Assembly (NCBI GenBank): GCA_039881045.1
Contig: JAYWVB010000059.1
Coordinates: 122,245-186,244 of the forward strand
DNA: 64,000 bases
Origin: Chaetomium olivaceum
Taxonomy: Eukaryota > Ascomycota > Sordariomycetes > Sordariales > Chaetomiaceae
Reading direction: 5' to 3'
Below, in pieces: positions 23,868 to 33,980 of this stretch (positions are counted from its first letter, which is position 1; each line of letters opens with the position of its first letter). The notes beneath the pieces are model-generated. The model made no database searches, had not been told where the DNA came from, and saw only the letters and a program-made list of their open reading frames with translations. The translations under genes and the position numbers were made by a program.

Positions 23868-24645
23868 TTACTCCAGCGGCAACGGTTTATAGTGCTTCAG
23901 ATCAACCCGCGCGATCAGCTCTCGGAGCTCACCATACCTGGGGAACCCTTCGGACTCGGCAAACGCAAAGTGCTGTTCGACGCTGTCCCACCCACCCACA
24001 AGCACGAACTCATCCTCCTCCGCCCCATCCTCAACATCCTCCCGCCACCCGAACCGAACCTGATGAGGACGGGCATAGCCCTCCAAAATCCCCCTCACCT
24101 CCTCAAACTTGGCCTCGAACCCCCTCCTATCCCCCTTCTTCACAAACATCCTCCCCACACTAATAACCGCACTCTCCAGCAACGTCACCAACCAATTCCC
24201 CCCATCACCACCCTCCTCCTTATCAAAGATCCCCCCCAGCACATGAAACAAAACCGTATCCCCCCCCACCACCCACCCCCCCAACCCCCCCAGCCCCTCA
24301 CTCATAACCCGCTGATTCTCAGCACTGCGTATCCAATCCCAGTGCGCCGCCACGGATTCCCACCGCGCCGTGGTCAGCAGCCAGGCCGGGTCCTCGATCT
24401 GCCTGAACCAGACGGCGGCGCGGGCGGCGGAGGAGGAGGGCAGGGCGGGGAAGGCGGTTGCGTGCCAGGCGTCTTGGGTGTGCATGGCGTTGGCGAGTGT
24501 GGTGAGGGGCGGGGGGGAGGTTGGAGGGGAGGGGGGTGGTGGTGTTGTTGGTGTTGTCGTTGGTGTTGGTGTTGGTGTCGTCGGTGTTGGCGGGGGTGGG
24601 TTTGGGGGTGAGGTGGAGGAGGGCGAATTCCGTTACGGGTGGCAT
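23868..24645 (-). CDS. ABM/Dabb-type (dimeric alpha-beta barrel) protein, frame interrupted
   Basis: The frame starting at 24645 (MPPVTEFALLHLTP) runs through an Asn/Thr-rich stretch to the G7 run at 24511-24517. Coding then continues in another frame to the stop at 23868. A one-base change in that homopolymer joins them. The downstream part has two repeats of the ferredoxin-like pattern. One is WFRQIEDPAWLLTTARWESV with AAHWDWIRSAENQRV; the other is FVLVGGWDSVEQHFAFAESE. Fungal proteins of this kind are usually annotated as ABM-domain or hypothetical; substrate unknown. The Thr/Asn-rich insertion after residue 15 is unusual. About 260 aa if repaired. Confidence 0.65.
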
Positions 24646-26197
24646 TTTGCCTGCTTTAGGGAATTGGGTTTCCTTTGTTTTTGGGTTGGTAAAGGTGGTG
24701 AGTAGTTTGATGTCTCTGCTTTACATGTTCGAGTCTGCGATGTTGTGTGAATAGATATATCTACAGTGAAGGCATCCATTTCGACTCGCGGCGGTAGGCG
24801 GCGGGCCGGTGATGTGGCTTAAACCCGGTCCGCTACCTGCTGCCGTTCTGAAAGAGGTTATAGATGGACATCACTCGTTCCATCCATCGATGCACACGCA
24901 CTCGGCATGAACAAATGTCGTCAGCTTCACCTCATTCTTCCTCTGACCGTGATGATGATTAAGCACCCGTGAGGCACTTTCCTATATAAAACCGTCTCTC
25001 CGTCTCCATCGGATCTCTGAGCCGTGTCCAGTTCAAGTGCAGGGTGGTTGCTTGCAAGCGTTCGGTTTTAAGACGGACCTTGGGCTAAAACCATTGGACC
25101 TGCCGTGCAGCGGCCCATGACTTCCGAATCGGCATGGCCGTTCGTTCGATAATCAAGGCACTCTCTCACTGGCTCCCGCATTGGCTACCTCGATATCTCA
25201 GCTCGGGCGCGGCGATCAAAGGAAAAAAGAAGGCAACAGGATTGGCGGCGTTGAGAGGGCTGAATCCCGTGATCTTCTTAGGCATCTCAACTTGTCTCGA
25301 GCACGGCAAAGGGATCACGGGGCCAGTGGAGTTTTGGGAGCGGAAATTGCTCGCCGCTGACAATCTGGTCCGTGACCACTGGGCAGTTGTGGCAGAACTG
25401 CCTTGCTGCAAGGGGCCACTAAGAAAAGCGGGTCCCAAGCGGTCCCGGCCTGTATCGGCCCCTTGGCTTTTCGCTCCCAGCTCGCCGGAAATGGGCATTG
25501 GCGCCAATCAGGAGCTTCCAAGGTTCCAGAACGCAGAATGCAACCCCGTGGACAGAAACAAGGGAAACAGAGCCGGGAATCCACCCACCTGTAATTGCCC
25601 CTGCTCGTCATCATAGTGGTGGGCAGTGCCGCAGCGCGTTCCCGGCCACTATTTTTCTCGGAGCTGTGCCCCCAACACCACGTTCTTCGTGTTACCTACC
25701 GACGGTGCCGTAGCTAATTCTCAGGTACCTACACACTAATAACGACGCGGTTTTCGACTTTGCAGCAGGAACAGCGACCTTTACCATCCGATCGCCGAAT
25801 TGCTTTAGCTTCCGAACTCCACTCGCCTTAATATTACATCTCCTGCCTATCTTGGCACATAATATCCTTTTCAGCTTCGCCTTGCACCACCCCGTTTGTC
25901 CGGTTGCTTCTTCGTTTCCCGTCCCCGCAACACCACGGCTTCGATCGCAGCCCGTGTTAGTCCAGGCCAATCGCAACGGTACCGCAGCATATTCTCGAAG
26001 CAGGACGCCGTCTGCTGTGTCCCGACATCACCGACAACCACGAGTCGCCTTTGTCCTACGGCCGTAGAACGTAACCATTGACCAACGGATCGCCTTGATA
26101 TTATCTTCGACCAACCGTCTCAACCAACCGCCCTTCTACCTTCGCTGCCCTCGAACCTCCCCACAGCTGTGAGAGAGTTTCTCGGCGCAGGAATACC
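24646..26197. other. 1.55-kb intergenic region upstream of erg12
   Basis: An ATG-started 160-codon frame at 25134-25616 shows no domain and overlaps an equally long frame on the other strand, so I do not call it. The 500 bases before 26198 are rich in C/T and CAAC motifs, as for a long 5' leader. Confidence 0.5.
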
Positions 26198-27856
26198 ATG
26201 GCGACAGAGCGCGCATCCAACGGCATAGCCAACGGGCACACCGGGCAGAATGGGCACAACGGCCATAACGGCGTCAATGGCGTCAATGGCTTCCACAGCG
26301 ATTCAGAACCCGACAGCATCAGCACGGATGCCAGCGATTTGAGCCTCGAGAGCACCGACAGCCTCAATGGCACAACGACCAACGGGACAAGTAGCTCAAA
26401 AGTCAACGCCCGGAGGAGAAAGCGCAAGCAGTCCAGCCCGATGATGCCGGCGTTCATGGTGTCGGCACCGGGCAAGGTGATTGTGTTTGGCGAGCATTCC
26501 GTTGTGCACGGCAAGGTGAGTGTAGATAGGAGGTGGTTGAGAGTGGGGGAATTTGTGCTGATATGTTCGTTTTATAGGCCGCAATAGCTGCCGCCATCTC
26601 GTTACGGTCTTACCTCCTCGTTACAACGCTCTCCAAGTCCAAGCGCACAGTAACGCTCAAATTCCCCGATATCGACTTCGACCACTGCTGGAATATTGAT
26701 GAGCTCCCATGGGCGACCTTCCAGCAACCAGCCAAGAAGAAGTATTACTATTCGCTCGTCACGGAGCTTGACCCGAGCTCGTCGACGCGATCCAGCCCTT
26801 CCTCGCCAATGTCTCGCCCGACAAGCCGGCCAGCATCCGCAAGGTACATCAGAACTCGGCCGGTTCTTTTCTCTACATGTTTCTGTCGCTCGGCTCCCAG
26901 TCGTTCCCGGCTGCCAGTACACACTACGGTCAACAATCCCAATAGGTGCCGGTTTGGGCAGCAGCGCTACCATCGCCGTGTGCATGTCTGCCGCACTCCT
27001 CCTGCAGCTGCGAACGCTGGCCGGCCCGCATCCGGATCAGCCGGCCGACGAGGCGCGCATGCAGATCGAGCGCATCAACCGCTGGGCCTACGTTTACGAA
27101 ATGTTCATCCACGGGAATCCGTCAGGTGTCGACAACACGGTCGCAACGCAAGGCAAGGCCGTCGTCTTCCAGCGCACAGATTACGGCAAACCCCCTTCGG
27201 TACGCCCACTCTGGGACTTCCCAGAGCTGCCCCTCCTCCTAGTCGACACGCGCGTGCCCAAGTCCACCGCGCACGAGGTCGCCAAGGTCGGCAAGCTCAA
27301 GAACACGCACCCCATCCTCGTCGGCAGCATCCTCGACGCCATGGACAAGGTCACGGACGCGTCGGCCGAGGTGCTCACCGAGGACGGCTTCGATACGCAG
27401 TCCGAGGCCAGCCTCGCGCGCGTCGGCGAGCTCATGACCATCAACCACGGCTTGCTCGTCTCGCTCGGCGTCTCGCACCCGCGCCTGGAGCGCGTGCGCG
27501 AGCTGGTCGATCACGAGGGCATCGGCTGGACCAAGCTCACGGGTGCGGGCGGTGGTGGTTGCTGCATCACGCTGCTGAAGCCCGGTGTGGAGCGGAAGAA
27601 GCTGCGCAAGCTGCAGGCGCAGCTGGATGAGGAAGGGTTTGAGAAGTTTGAGACGACGCTTGGTGGTGATGGTGTGGGTGTTCTCTGGCCGGCGGTGCTT
27701 AAGAACGGGATGGATGAGGATGATCAGGGTGGGATGGAGATCGACCTGGAGCGGTTCCTCAGTGCGGAGGGGAATGAGGGTGTTGAAAAGCTGGTGGGTG
27801 TGCATGGAGGCGCGGGCGAGAGGGAAGGGTGGAATTTCTGGAGGGTGGAGAGCTAG
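26198..27856 (+). CDS. erg12: Mevalonate kinase (Erg12), GHMP kinase, frame interrupted twice
   Basis: Exon 1 is 26198-26515 and exon 2 is 26578-27856. After an Asn/Gly/Ser-rich N-terminal extension of about 85 residues the kinase begins MVSAPGKVIVFGEHSVVHGK (GHMP motif 1). The ATP-binding motif PIGAGLGSSATIAVCMSAAL and the C-terminal motif KLTGAGGGGCCITLLKPG are present, as is GNPSGVDNTVATQGKAVVFQ. The frame breaks at the C run 26772-26774 and again at 26906-26908. One C added at each restores a continuous protein of about 530 aa. The enzyme phosphorylates mevalonate with ATP on the path to farnesyl and geranylgeranyl diphosphate and ergosterol. An essential gene with two breaks in identical contexts points to sequencing errors. 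Confidence 0.93.
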
Positions 27857-28436
27857 TATGGCTGCTCCCTACAGGGAGAAGCTGGGCTCGAAGCTGGACT
27901 TGGTCGAGATAATATTTAGACAAATATTTCCTGGAGATTGTGGGATAGGAGTTCTGTTGGCGAATTGCGGCATGGTATCTTCAAATCAGGGACTTCTTCT
28001 TTCCAGGGGGCGGCGGCGGAAAAGGGATGGGTTGGTAGCCCCTGGCTTTTTACTTTACTTTACTTCCATTCTCTGTATTTGATTCCATATAGAGCGTCTC
28101 ACCTTGTGGTGTTTACAGACCAGGTCTCTTACCCGATGTAATAATCTCTGTAGAAATCTGCAAGCAGCTCATAACTAAAAGAAAACAATTGAAGGAAACG
28201 CGGGGAAACGGTTTGAGAAGAATGGTAGGGAGGTGGTTAATGCTTAGCATTGTGCATTGTGTATTGTGCCTTTGCACCCGTTATGATTGTTCCATCCCTG
28301 TCTGCCCCGCTTACTGGAGCTTCCTGCGCGCGAGCTTTCTCGGGCAGCTCCATTGACGATCAACCAACCGTCAATTCTTGGCTACACTTCTTAAAACCCA
28401 CCCCGCCATCCTCGGGCCTCAAAGAAGCAGCCCACC
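27857..28436. other. Intergenic region between erg12 and the ram2 locus
   Basis: Probable erg12 3' UTR and the promoter of the downstream locus. No gene seen. Confidence 0.5.
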
Positions 28437-29287
28437 ATGCCGGCCAAAGGCAAAGCGGCGAACAAGACCAAAGCGTCCGAAAGTGAGCGGATCCCATCGA
28501 TGCATCTATCTGCCTTTGGTCTTCGGGCCTTTCCCTCCCCTCCCTACTTTACTCTCCGCAGCCGCAACCGCTACCTGAGCAGCCATCCCCATCCAGCAAT
28601 CCCGAGCTAACCATTCCAACCCCCCTCCCTCACAGCTTCCAAACCCACACACACCCACTAGCAACAGCACACCCCCAACAACCAAGAAGCCACCACCACC
28701 CCCACCACTACTACTCCTATCACCGACAAAAACGCCACCACCACCCCAACCCCAACCCCAGCACCCGAAACCGTCCTCGCCCGCTCCGAAGCGCGCTACG
28801 CCGCCGCCCGCCCCACGAAGCCCTCCTCCGCCGCCAGAAAGGCGGCTCGTTATCGGCCCTCTCCCACCAGGACCAAACCGCCTGGCTAGCCGCCCGCATC
28901 GCCTCCCGCATCGCCGCCCGCCCGGCCCTCTCGTCCGGGTCGTCGTCGTCGGCTTCTCCGGGGGCCGTAGCGAAGCTTGCGTGTGGTGGCGGGGCGAAGA
29001 CGTTGAAGGAGGTGTGGAAGGCTGTGAACGAGGGCGCGGTGCCGCTGAGGGTTGCGCGGGTTAGGAGGAGGGAGGATAAGAAGAAGGAGGGTTTGTTGGA
29101 GGTGGGCGTGAAGGAGTACGAGGCGAAGTGGGAGCGGAAGGTCGTGTTGGGGTGCTTGGAGGTGCAGAGTCGCTGTTTTCGGACGAGGAGAGACCGCGAG
29201 CGGAGGGGCGAGGTCGAGAGGCTGACTGGGGAAGCGGTCGTTGTGACGGAGCAGGAGGTTTTTGAGGAGGTTAGGCGGAGGAAGGAG
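28437..29287 (+). CDS. Uncharacterised coding segment in frame with and upstream of ram2
   Basis: An ATG at 28437 opens MPAKGKAANKTKASE, followed by a plausible intron (GTGAGC at 28486, branch AGCTAACC, acceptor CTCACAG). A Thr/Pro-rich part then leads into PAPETVLARSEARYAAARP. One C added in the run 28811-28814 continues this as HEALLRRQKGG, SALSHQDQTAWLAARIASRI, then TLKEVWKAVNEGAVPLRVAR and a Lys/Glu-rich helical stretch. This runs without a stop into ram2. An in-frame TAG soon after the proposed intron means the 5' end is not settled. It could be an N-terminal extension of Ram2, or a separate gene whose stop was lost. I do not recognise the domain. Confidence 0.45.
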
Positions 29288-30390
29288 ATGGCTGCGCTGA
29301 GGAAGGAGTTGCATGGTGGGGGTGTGGGTAGGGAGGGGAAGTTGGCGATGGACCCGGAGTGGGATGACGTTGAGCCCGTGTTGCTGGAGGAGCCGGAGGG
29401 AGCGCTAGCGGCGATTTCGTACTCGGCTGATTACGCTGAGGGTGAGTTCTCTCTTCTGGTGGGTTGAAGTAGGGTGGTTACGGTGACTGACATACATACC
29501 CAGCTATGGCCTACCTCCGCGCGGTGATGCAGGCTAAAGAGCACTCGCCGCGTTGCCTGCGTCTGACCGAACACATCATCGCCATGAACCCGGCACATTA
29601 CACCGTCTGGCTGTTCCGCGCGGCCAACGTGTTTGCCTTGAAGCTCCCCATCCTGGACGAGATGGAGTGGCTGAACGGCGTGGCGCTAGAAAACCTCAAG
29701 AACTACCAGATCTGGCACCACCGCCACCTCCTCGTCGAGAACTACCATCCCATCATCGCGGGCGACCCATCCGCCATCGCCTCCTTCGCCGCCGCCGAGC
29801 GCAGCTTCCTGCAGAAGATCCTCGCCGCGGACACCAAGAACTACCACGTCTGGTCGTACCGCTCGTACCTGGTCGGCAAGTTCAGCCTGTTCAACGACGG
29901 CAAGGAGCTGGCGGCGATCGAAGCCATGATCGACGACGACGTGCGCAACAACTCGGCCTGGTCGCACCGCTTCTTCCTGGTGTTTTCCAACCCGGACTAC
30001 GCCACCCCCGGCAGCGCCGCCACCGAGGCCGACCCGGGCGTACCCGCCGTTGTCATCGATCGGGAGGTTGAGTACGCGCAGGAGAAGATCAGGCTGGCGC
30101 CGCAGAATCAGAGCGGGTGGAACTACCTGCGCGGCGTGCTGGTCAAGGGCGGGCGCAAGCTGGCGACGGTTGAGGAGTTCGCGAGTGGGTTCGTGAAGGG
30201 GCTTGGTGAGGGTGACGAGGCGGAGGACGTCCAGAGCACGCACGCGCTGGATTTCCTGGCGGAGATTTACGCCGAGAAGGGGGACAGGGAGAAGGCGGAA
30301 TTGAGTTTGACGAGGTTGGGCCAGAAGTGGGATCGTATCCGGGTCGGGTATTGGGAGTGGCGCCGGAAGTGCTTGGAGGTGCCGGCGTAG
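29288..30390 (+). CDS. ram2: Protein farnesyltransferase / geranylgeranyltransferase-I alpha subunit (Ram2)
   Basis: Candidate starts are the ATGs at 29288 and 29348. The second gives MDPEWDDVEPVLLEEPEGAL, close to where other Ram2 proteins begin. An intron at 29442-29503 joins YAE to AMAYLRAVMQA in phase. The product contains the alpha-subunit prenyltransferase repeats: LTEHIIAMNPAHYTVWLFRA, NYQIWHHRHLLVE, NYHVWSYRSYLVGKF, NNSAWSHRFFLVF and NQSGWNYLRGVLVK. Paired with a beta subunit, Ram2 attaches farnesyl or geranylgeranyl to CaaX cysteines of Ras, Rho and pheromone precursors. It is on the same strand as erg12, about 0.6-1.4 kb downstream depending on the true start. Confidence 0.93.
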
Positions 30391-30870
30391 AGGAAAGTGA
30401 CCAAAGCGTGGCTGTTTGATATCCCTCAAGTGTGTTTCTCTTCCAGGTCCTTTGCTGCTTGACGCTATCTAAGGAATTCGTGGGAAATGTATTTGGTTGG
30501 ATGAGTACTCGGGGCCATAGCAGGCAGTGAGGTGGAGGAGCAAGGGAGACAATCATTTGTCGTAGCTGAAAAGCGCCAAGTTCACCCCGAGATCCAAGCA
30601 ATGTCAAGCATCGTAGTGATATGCAGTTTTCCCATATCCGCTGAAATCAAATGAGACCGACCTTGGCCAGCCTTGAACGCTGATGGTATACCAAACGCCT
30701 ATTTTACAGCCTTCCCCAAAGCAAAGACCCAGTAAACTCCGCTATGATTTCCCCAATTACTCAATCTCCGTTTCCTCGCCGCTTGAATATCCGGCCAAGT
30801 CCAGGCCCTGTGACCAAAAGAATGGCTCCGTCGGCCTCGGAATAGCCCTTGACTTCCCCAGCCAATCCTC
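30391..30870. other. Convergent intergenic region between ram2 and mtr2
   Basis: The two flanking genes end toward each other, so this holds two 3' UTRs. Nothing else seen. Confidence 0.5.
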
Positions 30871-31520
30871 CTAGTTTGCCCGGTAGTTGTGAGAAATAAT
30901 CAGATACTTCCTCCCAAATTTCGACCCGGCCCTCTCGAGCATATCCCAGTTCGGCACCAGAATGAACCTGTCGTGGAAGGTCTGCTTCTCCCAGTAATCA
31001 TCCCCTTTGTTCCTGCCCGTCCCAAAGTACACCGTCCCGGAAATGGTCAGCGCCATCATCATGCGCACGCCGTCGGTCGGCGCGTGCAGGTCGAGCATCT
31101 TCTGCGGCGCGCCGAAGCGGTAGTCGGCGTTGATGACGTGCACGTCGTAGCCCTCCACCTCGTACCGCACGCGCCGCTTGTTGGGGTCGGGCTGCTTGGG
31201 CGCCTGTCTTTGTTGCTCGAGCAGCTTCTCCCATTCTTGAGGTGTCTCGACGACCAGGCCGTTGATGCAGATGTCGGCGGGCGGGTGGCCGGCTTTGTCG
31301 TAGGCGGAGTGGCCGTTGACGTAGCCCTGGGATATGGTCTTGGAATCGTTGATCTGGCGGTAGTACCAGTCGACAAAGTTCTTGGCGGCTGGAGGGGGGT
31401 TAGTTTCAAGGGGGGATCTGGCGTCGCATGATGGGGCGATCAAGAGTCTGGAACGATGGGCGGTATTATCGTACCTTCGCATGAACACCGGACATTTGTC
31501 TCGTGAGAATTTGCCGACAT
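30871..31520 (-). CDS. mtr2: NTF2-like mRNA export factor Mtr2
   Basis: Two exons, 31520-31475 and 31388-30871, give 187 aa. After MSANSHETNVRCSCEAAKNF comes an NTF2-like fold: FVDWYYRQIND, ICINGLVVETPQEWEKLLEQ, VRYEVEGYDVHVINADYRFG, MMMALTISGTVYFGTGRN, and the closing strand FHDRFILVPNWDMLER with KYLIISHNYRAN. Length and strand order fit Mtr2, the small partner of the Mex67 mRNA exporter at the nuclear pore. NTF2 itself is shorter, about 125 aa, and lacks the loop after GYDVH. The alternative is another NTF2-fold protein. Confidence 0.75.
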
Positions 31521-32028
31521 GGTGGCGGTAGGCGCTTGCGACTACAAAGTACAGGATCAAGAGAATGGTGTGCGGGCAGTCGCTGGCCGTCGGTATACTG
31601 CTTGCTTGTTGGCGATCACTAGGGTATAGCGCGGAGTCAAGCCAATTGATGCTTAATAGTTGCGCTAATTCCGCTTTGGAGATCGATGACTTCGATAATC
31701 GGGTGTCGGCGGTGGTTTACAGGTTGGAGGACTATATTGTTCGTTGTCTGCTCTTTGAAGAATGTAAAAGAGCAAGTAGGCGGGTTGGATAATATGGTGG
31801 GGCAAAACCAGCCGTGCGTGTAAATACTTCTTAGTCAGATATTGATATAGGCAGTATAACACATGTCAGCATCGATCGCATGCTCACATGTCCTACACCA
31901 CCCACATCATGTAGGAAGTTAGCTTAATGCGCTGGTGCAAATGTCGCTACAGATTGAACTCCATGGAGACATCTTATATACAAGCCCATTAATTACTCTA
32001 TATGACGTCAATATATATCGACCGTTGT
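31521..32028. other. Intergenic region upstream of mtr2, downstream of pga2
   Basis: AT-richer spacer with no recognisable gene. It holds the mtr2 promoter on the minus strand. Confidence 0.5.
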
Positions 32029-32521
32029 TCATTCCTTCACCAGGAACTCCTCAATGTCCTTATCCTCAGTTCCTCCTGGTTCTCCCGCAGCCGCTGCTCC
32101 TCGGCCTCCAGAAGCTTCTTGATCATATCACGTTGCCTCCTCCTGGCCTTCTTGCCCCAGTCTGGCCAGATGCCTCGGCCGTGGCCTCGTCCTCGTCGTC
32201 CGTATCATCGGGAATGCGGATTCCCCACGCAGCTCGTTCGCCGAGATTTTGGCCTGGTGTTCCGCCTCCGCCGGGCTTCTTCTTCCTCGGGGAGTGCATC
32301 TGAGCCTTCATTCCGAGCTTGACCAGGTAGGGCCGCAAAAGCATGTCTGTTGCCGCGAGTCAGTCTTACTCCAACCGCGCCCCCGGGTAGTATAACTCAC
32401 AAGCGCCGGCAATGATAACGAGTCGAATGATCTGTTCCGGGGTCATGTTGGTAAATGACCCCTTAAGGTTCGTCGCAAAGCGGTTGCCTATCGTCGAGGC
32501 GATGCCGGCGATGTTGTCCAT
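32029..32521 (-). CDS. pga2: Pga2-family small membrane protein (protein trafficking), frame interrupted
   Basis: Exon 1 is 32521-32401 and exon 2 is 32346-32029. It starts MDNIAGIASTIGNRF, has a hydrophobic stretch EQIIRLVIIAGAYMLLRPYL spanning the splice junction, then KLGMKAQMHSPRKKK and an acidic segment WGIRIPDDTDDEDE. Two single-base breaks, at about 32173 and 32064, each in a two-base run, hide the usual ending. With them restored it reads IWPDWGKKARRRQRDMIKKL, LEAEEQRLRENQEEL and DKDIEEFLVKE. Yeast Pga2 is an essential ER/nuclear-envelope protein linked to secretory traffic; a similar role here is inference. Confidence 0.75.
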
Positions 32522-33122
32522 ACTGACGGTTGGGGGTCTCAATGGCCGGTGAGGCAATTGTCTGTTATCGCGGATTTTAACGACGGAGGAAGTTGGCGGC
32601 CGTGCTTTATGGCCAATTAGGTGTATTAAGTTTCGAGAATTACAGGTCTTGGGTGCACTGCAATCGGGAGCGAAGTTCAGGAAGTTGGAGACGGGAAGAT
32701 TGCATTTGCGCGAAAATCTTCAATTGCCGCTCGACTTCGTTACGTAGCATGCTATTAATGCCAAGCCAAGACCCCACTAGATCTGCCGCCGGCATCTTCG
32801 GCATTCGTGCTTCGTGCTCGCCTTTTTGATGCTTACTATTTCATTTTTGAGGGAATGATTACAGAGTTTCGCCATCAGAAGATGTACGAGTTCTACGCTC
32901 GGGATATGTGTCAGTATCGGTTATCAATGCAACTTTCCTCACGAAGGAGGCTCGAGGTTACAGGGGTCTCGGCACATCTTCCGTACTTGGGCGCTAGTCC
33001 TAGAGTAGAATAGACGAATAAGGAGCCCCGCTTAACTGCATAGTTGAGACGCGTTTAGACGCGTCTCACTTTAACCACCAGCAACCATCCATCACCGAGT
33101 GCCAAGACCCACAAGAACCGTT
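32522..33122. other. Divergent promoter region between pga2 and mhf1
   Basis: The two genes start away from each other. Repeated GACGCGT/AGACGCGTCT around 33050-33066 forms a short palindrome (GAGACGCGTTTAGACGCGTCTC) close to the mhf1 start, possibly an MCB-like (ACGCGT) cell-cycle element pair. No gene in the rest. Confidence 0.5.
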
Positions 33123-33705
33123 ATGGCTGACCTTCAAGATGAAGAGGTGCAAGAGGTAGGCACACACCAAACACACCCATCTACATCATTGCTTCTGTCG
33201 TATTCTTGCATCTCATCACCTCCCCACTCGACCTCACAACAAGCCCAACAACCATCCACCCAACCCTCCCCACCCAAAGTCCATCCCACTAACACCACAC
33301 ACACCACACCAGCGCCTCAAAGCCGCCCTCTGGTTCTCCATCGGCAAGATCGTCGACCAAGAATCCCTTCAGCGCAACCGCAACGCCACGCCGCAGTTCA
33401 TCGGCGCCCTCACCGACATGATCTGGCACCAGATAGGCAAGCAAGCAACCCATCTCCCCCCTGGTCATGCATACACCCTACTCTAGTGCTGCAGCAATGG
33501 AATCTAATACCGTCATGTACCGCGTTGTAGAGAACGTAGCCACAGACCTGGAAAGCTTCAGCCAGCATGCTGGCCGAACCACCGTCACGACTGATGATGT
33601 GCTCTGTTGGCGCGGCGTAACCAGGATCTTTACTCTGTTATCAAGGATTTTGTTGACAAGGAGAAGGCGGCTAAGACCAAGGGGAAGGGCAAGGCGAGGG
33701 GGTGA
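33123..33705 (+). CDS. mhf1: Mhf1/CENP-S histone-fold protein
   Basis: Exons 33123-33155, 33313-33436 and 33531-33705. The protein (about 100 aa) reads MADLQDEEVQERLKAALWFS, IGKIVDQESLQRNRNATPQF, IGALTDMIWHQIENVATDLE, SFSQHAGRTTVTTDDVL, then LLARRNQDLYSVIKDFVDKE if one base is restored near 33604. This is the CENP-S/Mhf1 histone fold with a basic tail (KTKGKGKARG). Mhf1 pairs with Mhf2 (CENP-X) at kinetochores and with the FANCM-type helicase in fork repair. The second intron starts with GC rather than GT (see findings). Two ACGCGT motifs just upstream would fit G1/S expression, by inference. Confidence 0.88.
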
Positions 33706-33980
33706 GGGGTTTATTGGTGGGGGGGGTTGCTGTGATGTTGTATGATATCCCTACTTCACCGCGCTGTATCTAGTGCCGTGATAATGAGTGACGACCTCAA
33801 TTATGCAATAAGTTCCGCCGAAGAGGCTCAGCACCACACAAGAGCCCCTGACCTGAAGTAGCGGGATACGACCTGAGCAGTCCTCCACCACATACACGCA
33901 TCGGCCAAGCATCACGTAAAATACCACGCCGTCCACGAGCCTTCCCCGTCCCCCCTCCACACCCCGCCCTCCCGAATCTC

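Noticed and set aside
25134..25616. 160-codon ATG frame upstream of erg12
   Set aside because: No domain, and an overlapping frame of similar length exists on the other strand; more likely promoter or leader sequence.
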